From Ursus arctos (taxonomy: Eukaryota > Chordata > Mammalia > Carnivora > Ursidae), in contig NW_026622863.1 in assembly GCF_023065955.2 (NCBI RefSeq), positions 47,350,177 to 47,414,176 of the forward strand: a stretch of 64,000 bases of DNA. Direction: 5' to 3'. A program made the translations under genes and the position numbers. Position 1 is the first letter of the stretch. Each line of letters starts with the position of its first letter. Below are positions 22,221 through 33,485 of the stretch, one piece after another. A model generated the notes under the pieces. It was not told where the DNA came from. It saw nothing but the letters and a program-made list of their open reading frames with translations, and searched no databases.

Positions 22221-23880
22221 TAGGGTTGAGAGGCACAGAGAGGATGGGTTTCAGGGTGTTGCAGGCAGTGTTCTGGCAGGAAACAGAGAGCCTACAGACT
22301 ATCTGAAAAGCATGGGATGGTTTGAGGAGCTGTGGGCAGGGCTAACCGGTCATGGATGTGGCGGCTCCTAGGGACTACCAATAGCTAAGAGGCGTGAAGG
22401 AGCAGGGGCAGGGCTGCCAGGACCCAGAAAGAGCCAGAACCAAGGCTGTGGGTGGAGGACAGGCCGCGCCACGGAGCTGTGACCTTCTGCGGTGGAGCAC
22501 AGCCAGCCGAGGTGATGTTGGGGGAACAAACCCTGAGACACCATCTTCTCCCTCCAGACTCTCAAAGACGCTTCCGCGGTGGCACCCGACTAGAAACCCT
22601 GAGGACAAGGAGCTCGCTGATGTAGCACAGGGGGGGCGGCCCTCAGGACGGACGACCAGGAGGGCCCCCAAGGAGGACCAGCACACTGGCTGCCATGCAG
22701 GGAGGTGGACCAGCGTGGCCAATCTTGCTGTTTTTCAACGGAACTTAGAAATCTGGACTTTGACACGCCATCTTTGCATTTGTAAATGCTGGCAACTCAT
22801 TGAGAATATTTTTCAAGCATGGTGTGGGCCCAGGTACACGTGTCTGTGAGCCAACACTAGGAGGGGAATCCAGACCACCTGCTGGTAGAAGGGTAGCCCC
22901 TTCAAAGGGCCAGGTGTGTTGGGGAGAACAGTAGTGAGGACACAGTGGGGGTGGGTGTCTATCCTTTCAGTAGCAGGTATAATAGCACCAACAGGCACAA
23001 AATGAGTGGAAACTAAGCGTAATTCTGTTTTTTGTTGAAGGCACCGTGAACCACCCAACACCCAGACTCACTTCTTTGGGTCCACAATCCCCCCCTCCTC
23101 CCAATGACACAGTTGGTACTGCTGGCTAAGACCCAGTCCCACCCTAAAGACTCACACAACCGAGTGGGGTCAGTGGTAAGAAATTTGTCACCTAGAATAC
23201 GCTCAGGAGAGCTGGGACAGGCGTGAAAACCACAGAGGACATGGGAGCAGAGCGGAGGCTCCGACCCCTCTGGGGCTGACATCCAGGGGAGTGTGGGAAC
23301 CAGGACCAGCTGGGAAAGGACAGAATCTATGTGAAAGAAATGCAGGAAGTGTGAGCGATCTGGTGCACCAAGTACAGGGGCGACGAGGTCCAAGAGAGGA
23401 TGGCGGGGGGGTCACAGAAGCCACATGGGGGACAAACAGACCTGATCCTGATACAGGAGCAAAGACGAGCCACTGAAGGGTTTTATGTAGAAAAATGGGA
23501 CAATGAGTTCTGCAGTTTGGCAGGGATAAAGTCAGGCCTCCTCATGGAGATTCAAGTGGTACTGTCCCTCCCAAAGTGGCCCTGACACTGACCCTGTGCC
23601 CCTTCCACTCCCTCCACCGGGATGCTCCTCGCTGCCATGGCCACTCCCCACCCACTCCTTCCAGCTGCAAGGTTCGCCATCGTGGTTGGATGGTGAATGA
23701 ATGCACGAAGGAAGGAACAAAGACCCACCTTTCTGCATCAAGCAGGAGGCACCCACCCCCCAAGAGTCTCAGAGCAGCGGTTCCTCTCCCTTAGGGCCCT
23801 GACAGCACTGACCTTGTCTCCTTTACAGGACCATAAATTTCCCAAACACAAACACCGGGCCTGACCCATCTGGATGGCCC
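22221..23880. other. Intergenic, no recognised gene
   Basis: Mixed sequence; part of 22.24-22.7 kb and 23.3-23.5 kb may be old repeats that I cannot name. Overlapping chance frames only. Confidence 0.35.
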
Positions 23881-23889
23881 CCAGCACAG

Positions 23890-24125
23890 AGGGAATGGAC
23901 TTTTATCAAATTTCTTCTCCGTGCCGGGGACTTTATGTGCCTTGAATCATCTCACAACAGAGTGGGGCCCGAGTCATCATCACAATACCCTGGAGGAAGA
24001 AGCAGGTGCCTATGCGCAAAGCAACTCGCCCACAACGGAGACGGGAGAGGGGAAAGTGGAGAGGCGAGCCCAGGACTCGAAGTCTGAGCCACCGAAGAAC
24101 ATGTGTACCTTCTACCGGCCCAGGT
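23890..24125 (-). mobile_element. MIR-like fragment, reverse
   Basis: TGCCGGGGACTTTATGTGCC, TTGAATCATCTCACAACAG, AATACCCTGGAGGAAGAAGC and CCAGGACTCGAAGTCTGAGC fit a diverged reverse MIR. Confidence 0.55.
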
Positions 24126-24384
24126 TACCTGGCAAGGCAGCTTTGCCTCTTGCTTTTTGACAGCATGAAAAATACACCTTAATGAGAGTATTATCAAAAC
24201 AGTGTGGAGCGCCAGCACCTGGGTGCCCAGGAGCACTTTTAGGAGAGGTCGCTGGGACTGAGTGGTGACAGGTGAGGGGGTGATCACCAGGGGAAGAAAA
24301 GGCTGCCTTTTTGGAAGGCAAGGAAGATTCGGATGGGGCTTTGAGCAGCTTGGAAGAACTGGGACAGCCAGTCAGACCCGGGCT

Positions 24385-24800
24385 ATTCCACAGTTACTTA
24401 GTGAGTGCCTACTGTGCGCCGGGCACTGAGCGGAGTCCGGGGGCTGTGGCAGTGAACAAGACGAAATGCTCGCCCTCAGGGAGGTGACCTCCGGGGGGAG
24501 GCAGCCGACGAACACCGCAAGGAAGTAAATGATAGGGTCCATGAGCCGGTGGTCAGTGCTGTGCAGCTAAAGCAGGGAAGGGAGATGAGAAGTGTCAGGA
24601 GGGCTCTCTGGGGAGGCGACACTTGCACAGGGACCTGAAGGAGGTGAGAGAAGGAACTGAGTGCACATCTGTAGGAGGAGCGTTGAGACATAGGGAGCAG
24701 CCAGGCATGGGCCATGATGCAGGTGCACAGAACCAAAGAGCAAGGAAGGTGTGCCCAGACGGAGGACAGGGAGCAGGTGAGCAGAAAGCTAACCCGGAGG
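24385..24800 (+). mobile_element. Old mammal-wide interspersed repeat
   Basis: TGAGTGCCTACTGTGCGCCG, GGCAGTGAACAAGACGAAAT, CTTGCACAGGGACCTGAAGG and GGTGAGAGAAGGAACTGAGT. Similar copies occur at 40.44, 45.0, 52.56, 53.83 and 62.7 kb. I do not name the family. Confidence 0.6.
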
Positions 24801-24989
24801 GAGGGGGCGGCATGTGGGCGTGGTGAGGACCTGGATCTTAACGCCGCTCGCCACAGAGCAGAGAAAGGACAAGATGTGACTTAGGTTTTAATGGGATCCC
24901 CGTGGCTATGAGTGGGAGAAAGACGTAAGGGGACCAGAGCAGGAGCACAGCGATGTGACCGCCATGACCCAGACCACAGGTGGCAGCAC

Positions 24990-25560
24990 TCTGACCAGGG
25001 TATTCCTGGTTTCTCAAAACTGGGACAGCCCAGATGTCCATCAGCAGGGTAACAGAGGGCCCCTGGGTGGCTCAGTCGGTTAAGTGTATGCCTTCCGCTC
25101 AGGTCATGATCCCAGGGTCGTGGAATCAAGTCCCAGTCCCACTTTGGGCTCCCTGCTCAGCAGGGAGCCTGCTTCTCCTTCTGCCTCTGACCCTCCCCCC
25201 TTCATCTATGCTCTGTCTCACTCTCTCAAATAAAATCTTTTAAAAACAAAACAAACAGGAGACCAGATAAACTGTGGGGTATTCATAGAAGGGATTACCA
25301 CACAGAACAAGGAAGGAGCTCTTGATGACACAACAATGTGGAGAAAGCTCACAGTAATTATGCTGAGTAAAAGCAGTCAGACAAAAGCAAAGAGTTCCGG
25401 CTGTGTGGTTCCATTTACATAAAAGATGGGGAAATGCAAACTAACCTATAGTGACAGAAAGCTGACCAGTGGTTGCCTGGGGCGGGGAGCAGGGAAAGCA
25501 ATGGGAGATTCTGGAGAAATTCTGGAGGGAGAGCTAATGGAATCTTAGACTGGATGGGGG
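24990..25560 (+). mobile_element. Old L1 fragment split by a SINE
   Basis: GGACAGCCCAGATGTCCATC before the SINE; AACTGTGGGGTATTCATAGA, GCTCACAGTAATTATGCTGA and CCATTTACATAAAAGATG after it. Confidence 0.75.
25057..25256 (+). mobile_element. CAN-SINE nested in L1
   Basis: GGGCCCCTGGGTGGCTCAGT head and CAAATAAAATCTTTTAAAAA tail. Confidence 0.93.
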
Positions 25561-25637
25561 TGTGAGAAGAGCTGCAGATGAGCCTATAAGGGCCAAGGGC
25601 AGGTGGCCCTACAACGTGCCACTTTGGCGTACTGATT

Positions 25638-25758
25638 TTTTTAAAGATTTTATTTGAGAGAGAAGGGGCACAAGTTGGGGGAGGGAATCCCAGGACCCTG
25701 GGTTCATGACCTGAGCCAAAGTCAGGTGCTTAAACAACCAAACCACCCAGGCGTCCCT
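25638..25758 (-). mobile_element. CAN-SINE, shortened, reverse
   Basis: TTTAAAGATTTTATTTGAGA start and AACCACCCAGGCGTCCC end. Confidence 0.9.
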
Positions 25759-25759
25759 T

Positions 25760-25917
25760 GACTTTATTTATTTTTACTTTGGGTGGGGGGCAGAAGGAGA
25801 GGAAGGGAGAGAATCCTAAGCAGACAACGAGGGGCTCGATCTCACGACCCTGAAATCATGACCTGGGCCAAAATCAAGAGTCAGACACTTAACTAACTGA
25901 GCCACCCAGGCACCCCT
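25760..25917 (-). mobile_element. CAN-SINE, reverse
   Basis: GACTTTATTTATTTTTACTT start and GAGCCACCCAGGCACCCC end. It abuts the preceding SINE, and TGGC(G/A)TA(C/T)TGATTTT flanks the pair. Confidence 0.9.
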
Positions 25918-25939
25918 GGCATATTGATTTTAAAGTTAT

Positions 25940-26310
25940 TTTAAGAGTCAGCCTGTGCAAGAAGGACACTCAGACCCTCCTCTGTCCCCCTGAAAGCAGG
26001 AAATAAATGTCCCATGTGAAAGATGCCCTCCCTGTACCAGGAAGTAAAGAGACATCCTTATTATCACCAGATATAGGAAATTCAGGACCAAAAAGGCTGT
26101 TTAAACAACCTTGTTACTTTTTATTAATTTACTACCCCAGGGCAAACTCTGTTTAGAATTCCTTAGTACTTGAAGCTCCCGGAAGTTAAGCTTTCTCTAT
26201 CCAGTCAATTCTTCACAGATTTATGGTCCTTGTCTAAAAAAAAAATATAAAAACTGTGTGCCTTGGTAATGACCAGGTCTCAGTTTCAATATTGGGCTTC
26301 CGTGGGCTCA
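25940..26310 (+). mobile_element. Probable ERV LTR fragment
   Basis: CCCATGTGAAAGATGCCCTC, ATCACCAGATATAGGAAATT and TTGTTACTTTTTATTAATTT match the copy at 17.7 kb. CCTTGGTAATGACCAGGTCT and TTCCGTGGGCTCATACTTAA may be its 3' end. Confidence 0.55.
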
Positions 26311-26800
26311 TACTTAAAACTTTGGGTTTTTTTTTTTTCTCCCATGAACCTGTCTCATGTGCACAGAGGTGCACAGAGCGGAGGTGACAAAGTTGAATTC
26401 CCACATGGGGGCTTCAGGGACCTGTGGGTCTGCACGTGGCACCTTACAGGAGACAGGTGAATGGATTGTTCTGGGTCTCGGAAGGGAGGTGGGCCTGAGA
26501 GAGGAACATTCGGGAAACACAGAGATGGCAGTGGTGTGCTGGTAAACTATGTACCGTAAAAAATTTGCATATAAGTGGACCCGTATTTTCAAGCCCGTGT
26601 TGTAGGTCAACTGTAGTTCCCTGGAAAGAAGTAAAAGCCCTCATTTGTTATTCTTGTCAAGCCCCGTGGTGTGCATACTCCCACCATGGCTGATCTCAAG
26701 GCTTGTTCGTTAGAGGAATAGTTGAGAGCTCACCAAGCAAGTAGGAGCAGGTTCCAGGAGCCACTGGAAGGGGCGGAGTCTGAACAACCCTGATAACTGA
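26311..26800. other. No recognised feature
   Basis: No gene or named repeat. Confidence 0.35.
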
Positions 26801-26975
26801 CATTTGGCAAGTACCTACCCTGTGGCAACAGCACCATGTGCCCTGTCCCATCCAGTCCTCACAATAGGCTCTCCTCCTCTCAAACGACAGAAGGAAGCCT
26901 GAGGGGTGCTTCGTTCAAGGCCACAGCCACCAACCAGCAAGTGAAGAGCCTGGGATTCAAACCCAGACAGACAGA
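26800..26975 (-). mobile_element. MIR-like fragment, reverse
   Basis: TTTGGCAAGTACCTACCCTG, CATCCAGTCCTCACAATAGG and GAGCCTGGGATTCAAACCCA fit a reverse MIR. Confidence 0.65.
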
Positions 26976-27690
26976 CACACTGCTGAGCTCAGTGGTTTCA
27001 GGAATAAACAGTTTTATCAGGCTTTTACGCCAGTGCCTATTACGTTACCGACATTTCTTCACACTGTTCAATTCGTCCAGGAGCCCCAGATTTTAAAGGC
27101 GGAGTGACTACTCCAGTTGGGACAATCAGGACAAGGGACACTGGCAAAAGGGAAGGGGGGTGGAGGCTGGGGGAGCTCACAGTGGGTGTGTCTCCAGAGG
27201 CCTTGATGTGGGGAAGCTCCAACCTTCCCGGGTCAGGACCCCTCCAGCACACCACAGGCCCTGCTGAAACAAAGGACTGCACCTGTGCTCACTCGGGCTT
27301 CAGTCAGGTGAGCCCGAGGGAATCCATCTCCCCCCAAGTGCCCAAAACTGTGAGCCTCAGAGAACCTGAGGGCTATGAGGAGCCATGTTCTGGCCTCTGT
27401 GGGGAAAGCCAGTGTGCAAGAGACAAGAATGAATCCAGGGCACCGAGGCAAATGGGAGACAGAAAAAAATATTCCTGAGGCAGTTTGAGCCTTTGGTTCT
27501 GGGTGTCCTTAAGGCACAGCCCCACTTCTATCTTGGAATTCCCTTATAACAAATCCCTCAGTTTCCTTAAACTACCTCAAGGTGGCTCACTGCCCTGTGT
27601 TTGGGGGAAAAAAAAAAAAAATCACAAGGCATGAACCTGCCTTGACAAGATGCCCCCTGCATTTCTCCTCCCTGACAGAGTGTTCTGTCA
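26976..27690. other. No recognised gene
   Basis: The longest open frame (27104-27478) resembles nothing I know; part of it follows old-LTR phrases. Confidence 0.35.
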
Positions 27691-28190
27691 TGACTAGACT
27701 CAGCTGTAAATAACAGAAAACCCCAAAATCAAATACCCTAAATAAGACAGAAGTTTAATTTGCTTTTATATAAATGGGGTCTGGAGGTGGAGTGCCCAGG
27801 GCTAATGTGGCACTTCATAATCAAGGGGACCGAGCCTCCTTTCACATTATTGCTGTCATCTTCAGTCCATAACTTGTGACCCAAGATGGCTGCTGGAGCT
27901 CCAGCCATCACATCTACATTCCAGTCAGTAGTGAAAAGGAAGAAAGGATTAGAAAAACTTTTTTAAGGGCAATTCCTGTAAGTCCCATATAATACTTTTA
28001 CTTCTATTGGTCAAAATGTAGTCACATGGCCAGAGTTAGTTCAGGGGAACGTAGGCAATGTAATTTTTGCTGGGCTCCAATGTGTCCATTTACAAAGCAA
28101 GGTCTGTATTACCAAGGAAGAAAGGGGCATGGATATCAGGGACTCTCTTCCAAAATCTTACTCCTTCTGCAGAGGTGGAGGGCATCATGA
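27690..28190 (-). mobile_element. Old unclassified interspersed repeat
   Basis: GTGACCCAAGATGGCTGCTG, AGCTCCAGCCATCACATCTA and TATTGGTCAAAATGTAGTCA occur in an order seen in old mammalian repeats. Related sequence may be present near 32.6 and 39.6 kb. Confidence 0.45.
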
Positions 28191-29095
28191 GCCTTAAGAT
28201 CCTCGGGCCCCCTAAACTGAGAAGTTCCCTGACAGATGTTTAGAGAACCGATTTCACCAAAAGGAAATCATCAACAGTGGGCCAGTGGGTGTAGCTCACT
28301 TGGGCCAGGTGGTGGCCTGGGGAATCAGCACAAGGCCAACGGTAGCCTGCCAGGTCCTTCCCTCCTGTCTTGTTAATCTTGCTAAGAGGCCTGCCTTCTC
28401 TCTTCTTCAGAGAGAAACCAACCCAGTCCCACCCAGGGCAAAGTCCCTTCCTGACCGGCTAGGAGCCAACACTAATCAATAACCCAGTCTTCCCATGTGG
28501 CAGCCACAGGGAGCGTTCACCTGTGACCCCCCCGCCCAATATACACCTCCACCACCATGAGGTGCCATTTACACAGAGCACATCCAATGGGGTTCCGCAA
28601 GACAGTGGCCTCCTGGTCCACAGAGTTATGTGGTGAGAACTAGATGGAGAAGGTGTATTCCCGTATCAGCTTCCAGAGAAGAGCTTGGTAAGGTGGCTCA
28701 GGATGGGGGGCATAATAACAAAAGCTTGACGCTGTTACAGCCAGAACAAGGTCAGAGCCAAGCAACAAGAAGAATCTGGTGGCATGTGGAGGACAGACTG
28801 GAGATGCCGGGATAGGAAGAGGAGCTGGAGGCCTCTCTGAGCCTCTGGGAAGAGTACAGAGGGTGCCCTGACCCAGGCAGCACCTCCTGAACTACCAGAA
28901 CTAACCAGTCCCTTGGCCCAGGGACATTTGTTCTCTAGGGAGGAGGAATTGGGGGTGAGAGCAGAAAGCATCAGGGATCTTTTGGACACCTGGAGAAAGG
29001 GCAAGGGTGCTCGAGGCAAAGGGAAGAGCAGGGGCAAAGGCATGGCTGCACCCTTCTTGTGGTGTCCCTAAACCAGCAGACAGGCACGTGGCTAG
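28191..29095. other. No recognised feature
   Basis: No gene or named repeat. Confidence 0.35.
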
Positions 29096-29440
29096 AAGAA
29101 CTAGCCGCCTTTTGGAAGGCACGTGGTTGAATTTCAGAAACATTATGCTGAGTGAAAGGAGTGCTCAAAATGTACGGAAGGTGCATTCAGGTAATTCAGC
29201 TAATAAATCCTTAGGGAGGCAAATCTAATCTTTCTAAAAGGCACATTAGTGCCTGCCTGGGGGTGGGGGAATTAACTGCAAAGAGGCACGAAGGTATCCT
29301 TTGGGGTCACGAAAATGTTCTGTATCTTGACTATGGTGGTGGTTACATGGGTCAAAATAGACCATAATTTGTACTTAGAATGGGTGCATTTTAATGGATG
29401 TAAATTGTACTTCAATAAAGTTGATTTTTTTTTTTAATTT
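29096..29440 (+). mobile_element. Old L1 3' end
   Basis: TATGCTGAGTGAAAGGAGTG, GGTATCCTTTGGGGTCACGA, TTGACTATGGTGGTGGTTAC and ACTTCAATAAAGTTGATTTT, then T-rich tail. Confidence 0.85.
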
Positions 29441-30249
29441 GATCTGCTCCATCTTTGCCCAAACTTCAAAGTGTGGCACATGGCCCTCCTCTACCAACTT
29501 TCCCTGGTAGTTCAAGTCTACTGTGACCTGTTTACGAACTCAGCTGTTCCCACATTAGAATCATCTGTGGAGCTTCTGCCCCCAGGGGCACAAACCTAGA
29601 CCCACCTCTGCAGAATACGGATTGAGTGGGGCTGGCATGGAGCCCAGCTACCTGCAGGCTCACCAAGCTTCTGCTGAGGATTCTGATACAGAGGAGCAGA
29701 GAGTTATCTCTCTGACATATAATGCACCTGCCACACCAATCAAAATAGTATGTGCTCAGTGCTTCCTGTGGGCCCTTGCGTGGGGAACTTGGGATGCAGA
29801 GAACACAGCAGCATCCTTACTCTGGGTAGCTCAGAGCAGCTGTGGAGGCGTTCCCTCAACTAAACGTGATGAGTACCACACAAAGCAGTGGGAGTGCAGT
29901 GCTTTGGGGGAGGGGCAGGTGGTAGATCCGTTATCAAAGGGACAGTAGAGGAAGTTGAGGGAGCCCCTGAAGAACTGGATTTTGCCTGCTCAGTAATTAG
30001 GGTATTGTGGCTGCGGCCACATACAGAGTAGACGCCTCCATAAACCCCGGCAGAAGTCAGAATGGAAAGGTCAGCAGAGGTCAGGATACAAAGGACTTCA
30101 AATACCAGATGAAAGATGTCACTGTTTTCCTCTGGACAAAAGAAAATAATTTAAGGAACATAGTTGTCGTTTTCCGGCATTGATTCATAGGATAGAAATC
30201 TCTGAGTATGGATTTCTATGAGTACCACACATTTTTACTAAAAACAGTG
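29441..30249. other. No recognised feature
   Basis: No gene. A few old-repeat-like phrases only. Confidence 0.35.
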
Positions 30250-30345
30250 TGTCACATACCCTACCTGTAACCCTACCCCTAACCCTCTGGAGAGGTCTTC
30301 GAATTGCAGTGTATGAAGCACAGACACTCACCCTCACCCTAGATC
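30250..30345 (+). repeat. Degenerate telomere-like repeat unit, block 1
   Basis: CTAACCCTCTGGAGAGGTCT and TCGAATTGCAG, with runs of ACCCT/AACCCT variants (TAACCCTACCCCTAACCCTC) on both sides. The same core recurs in block 2. Confidence 0.7.
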
Positions 30346-30503
30346 TGAGAAAATGGGTTCCTCAACACACAATTTTTTTAAAAGCGAGAGAAGAAGCTAG
30401 TTATTCTGAAGAAGATGCCAAATATTTAAGAACTGTAAATATTCCTGAAAATGGTGTGAGAGATAAAAAGAACCAACTGAATACTTATTTAAAAAGTATT
30501 TAG
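30346..30503. other. AT-rich sequence between repeat blocks
   Basis: Open on the + strand (30249-30503) but the translation resembles no family I know. Confidence 0.35.
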
Positions 30504-30707
30504 AGGGGCACCTGGGTGACTCAGTTGGTTAAGCGACCAACTCTTGTTTTCAGCTCAGGTCATGGTCTCAGGGTTGTGTGATCCAGCTGAGTCAGGCCCC
30601 GTGCTCAACGTGGGGTCTGCTCCTCTTCTTCTGCCCTTCTTCCCGCAACACCTCCCCCCCCACACACACTTATTCTCTCTAAAATAAATTAAAACCTTAA
30701 AAAAAAT
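30504..30707 (+). mobile_element. CAN-SINE between telomere-like blocks
   Basis: GGGGCACCTGGGTGACTCAG head. TSD AAAAAGTATTTAG at 30491-30503 and 30708-30720. Confidence 0.95.
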
Positions 30708-30789
30708 AAAAAGTATTTAGAGCCCCAAATCCCTTCCTTGCTTCAGCTGGGTAGATAGCAGCCATGCCTATACACTCACTCCAGCAGAA

Positions 30790-30962
30790 GTCTGAGGATT
30801 TGTTCACTGGAGAGGTCTCAAACTGCAGGATGCCAGGCAAATACCCTAACCATACCTCTTACCCCAAACCCCTCACTCCTAACCTTAACTTTCTGTGGAG
30901 GTCTGTGAACTGCAGGATACCAGGTACATACCCTCACCCTCATTCTGACCCTAACCCTAGAA
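30790..30962 (+). repeat. Degenerate telomere-like repeat, block 2 (two units)
   Basis: Two units of about 75-80 bp: CTGGAGAGGTCTCAAACTGC and CTGTGGAGGTCTGTGAACTG. Each is followed by AGGATRCCAGGYA-ATACCCT and a run of AACCCT/CACCCT variants, ending TGACCCTAACCCTAG. Confidence 0.8.
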
Positions 30963-30974
30963 AAGGGAGGGGGA

Positions 30975-31378
30975 GATGTGTCAAATATACGCAATGGAGT
31001 ATAAGTCAGCCTTTAAAAAGAATGAAATCTGGCCATTTGCAACGATGTGGCTAGAGCTGGAGAGTTATGCTAAGCAACAAATGTCAGTCAGAGAAAGACA
31101 AATACTGTATTATTTCAATCATATGTGGAATTTAAGAAAGAAAACACTAGCATAGGGACATAAAGAGGCAAAACAAGAAACAGACTCTTTACAGAACAAA
31201 CTGATGGGGAGGTGGGGGGGGGATGGGTCAAATAGGAGATGGGGATTAAGGAGTGCACTCATTGTGATGAGCACCAGGTGTTGCATGGACGTGTTGCATC
31301 GCTACATTGTACACCTGAAACTAATTTTACACTGTTAACTAATGGGAATTTAAATGAAAACTTGAAAACAGTGTGTCA
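30975..31378 (+). mobile_element. L1 LINE 3' end
   Basis: GCAATGGAGTATAAGTCAGC, GTGGCTAGAGCTGGAGAGTT, TGCTAAGCAACAAATGTCAG, GAGCACCAGGTGTTGCATGG and ACACCTGAAACTAATTTTAC are the carnivore L1 3' region. Confidence 0.92.
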
Positions 31379-31653
31379 AGACAATCCATTTTTGGTAAGA
31401 AACACTAAAACAGTGACTCTCCATATATATAAGAATATTATATTCTCATCTGGTTTTTCTTACGTTAATAGCTCATAATACTCACGTTTCAAGATATAAT
31501 TTTCAAGGATTCTCACAACTCTATATTACATTTAGCTTCAATACAATTACTAATCCAAATCAACCAAAATGATGACCACCTGAAATTGACTTTATAGAGG
31601 GAGTGCCAAACAGGTGAAAATAATTTTCCTGTCTTTTTGCTTTTTAATGTAAC
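31379..31653. other. AT-rich, no recognised feature
   Basis: Nothing supported. Confidence 0.4.
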
Positions 31654-31667
31654 TACTAGACAATTTT

Positions 31668-31853
31668 ATTATTTTTTTGTAAGATTTTATTTATTTGACA
31701 GCGCCCGAGAAGAGCACAAGTATGGGGAGCGGCAGAGGGAGAAGCAGGCTCCCTGCTGAGCAGGGAGCCCAACACAGGGCTGGATCCCAGGACCCTGAGA
31801 TCATGACGTGAGCGAAGGCACACGCTTAACCAACTGAGCCACCCAGGGCGCCC
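31668..31853 (-). mobile_element. CAN-SINE, reverse, with perfect 14-bp TSD
   Basis: ACTAGACAATTTTA is duplicated at 31654-31667 and 31854-31867. The SINE ends GAGCCACCCAGGGCGCCC. Confidence 0.96.
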
Positions 31854-31867
31854 ACTAGACAATTTTA

Positions 31868-32135
31868 AAACACATACGGCTCACATATTTCCATTGTTCA
31901 GTGTTGCTTCCCACTTCCCAAAGGCTGACACACGGCTCTCAGTTAAGCCTAAGCGTACACATACAAGATTGATTTTAAACCTTCGCGGGGCGGGGGGGGG
32001 GGGGGGGAGTTTGATAAACCACGGTAAAAATTAAAATAGTAATGGGTAGCATTGAAAATGAGTGTGTCCATACACCAAGCACATATGCGTCCATATTACC
32101 TCACTGAATCTGCCTGGTGCCCTTGGGTATGGGTG
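31868..32135. other. No recognised feature; G-run at 31987-32009
   Basis: A G-rich run with one C interruption is present. Nothing else is supported. Confidence 0.4.
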
Positions 32136-33000
32136 TATCTACTGTGCAACAGATTACTCTGAATATTCACGGTTTAAAAAGTTATCATGGCACACAGTTT
32201 CCGTGTGTCAGGAACTTGCGGGCCACTTACCTGGGCAGTGCTGGCTCACAGCCTCTCGAGTTTTCAGGCAGGATGATGGCGTGTCTGGGGTAGAAGACCC
32301 ACTTTCAGAATGGCTCATTCCCGTGGCTGTTGGCAGGAGGCGCCAGTCCCCAGCCAGCCAGACCTCTCCATGGGGCTGCATTTAGGGGTCAGGGAATGCA
32401 GACAGAAGAGCCTGAGGCTGGGCCGCGGGAAGGGAGGCTGTGAACTCGGGCTTGGAGGTCCGGGAGCCACCTCGCATGCGGCAGAGCTGGGAGGCTGGCG
32501 GAGGCTGCTGGGGAGCCTCGGCAGCACCCCCTCCTCCCTGCCTTCGTCGCGGGAGGAGACCCAGCGCGGAGCGAAAGCCTCTTCCCTCCTTTTCTGGGCC
32601 ATGGCTTCCAGACGGAAGCCCGCTCAGAAAGGACAAATCCTGATTGGCCAAAGGCTGAGCCAATCAGATGCTCCCAGTCTCAGGAACAGTCATGTGACCT
32701 TGCTCTGGCCAATGTCGAGTGAGAGGAAGTCTGATGGGGGATGATGGGAAAGATTTTATTGGATCTTGAAGGGAGCTTCACTTTTTCCCTCTGAAGCCTC
32801 GGTTGTTAGCACGTGGTGGTCATCTTGGCCTGTGTAGGGAGTCGGCCTCCGGGCGCAAAATGCTGAGAGCCGGGAAGCAAGATGCAGAACCTGGGGTTTC
32901 GGAGTTATCACTGAGCCACGGTGTTGACCAGCCCAGGAACCGCCCCATCATAGGAATCCCTGCTACACAGGCTAGTACATGTCAGAGTTTCAAACTATTT
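32136..33000 (-). mobile_element. Old unclassified repeats (LTR-like)
   Basis: TGTGCAACAGATTACTCTGA, CTGGCTCACAGCCTCTCGAG, CTGATTGGCCAAAGGCTGAG and GTGGTCATCTTGGCCTGTGT are in the style and order of old mammalian repeats. The CCAAT-like motifs and GC content here are therefore not taken as a promoter. Confidence 0.4.
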
Positions 33001-33044
33001 TGAGTTAAGACACCCATTTTATGCAGCCAGAAGCATCCAAACAT

Positions 33045-33266
33045 GTTTTTGTTTTTGTTTTGTTTTTGTTTGTTAAAGATTTTATTCATTTATTTGACAG
33101 AGACAGCTAGGGAGAGAGAGAACAAAAACAGGGGGAGGGGGAAGAGGAAGAAGCAGGCTCCCAGGGGAGCAGGGAGCCGGATGCGGGGCTCGATTCTAGG
33201 ACCCTGGGATCACTCACACCCTGAGCGGAAGGCAGACGCTTAATGACTGAGCCACCTAGGCGCCCC
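33045..33266 (-). mobile_element. CAN-SINE, reverse (first of a tandem pair)
   Basis: TTAAAGATTTTATTCATTTA start after a GTTTTT tail, and GAGCCACCTAGGCGCCC end. CATCCAAACAT flanks it at 33034 and 33267. Confidence 0.94.
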
Positions 33267-33277
33267 CATCCAAACAT

Positions 33278-33474
33278 TTTTTTTTTAAGATTTTATTTAT
33301 TTATTTGACAGAGAGGGAGACAGCCAGAGAGATAGGGAACACAGCAGGGGGAGTGGGAGAGGAAGAAGCAGGCTCATAGCGGAAGAGCCTGATGTGGGGG
33401 CTGGATCCCATAACACCCGGATCGCGCCTTGAGCCTAAGGCAGACGCTTAAGCGCTGTGCCACCCAGGCGCCCC
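33278..33474 (-). mobile_element. CAN-SINE, reverse (second of a tandem pair)
   Basis: TTTAAGATTTTATTTATTTA start and GCCACCCAGGCGCCCC end. CATCCAAACAT flanks it at 33267 and 33475. Confidence 0.95.
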
Positions 33475-33485
33475 CATCCAAACAT

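Noticed and set aside
30249..31054. Open frames across the telomere-like repeat
   Set aside because: The frame follows the repeat units and the AT-rich spacer; no family similarity or splice sites.
32590..32900. GC-rich patch with opposed CCAAT-like motifs, considered as a promoter
   Set aside because: The motifs fall in what looks like an old interspersed repeat, similar to phrases at 39.9 kb, and no exon follows.
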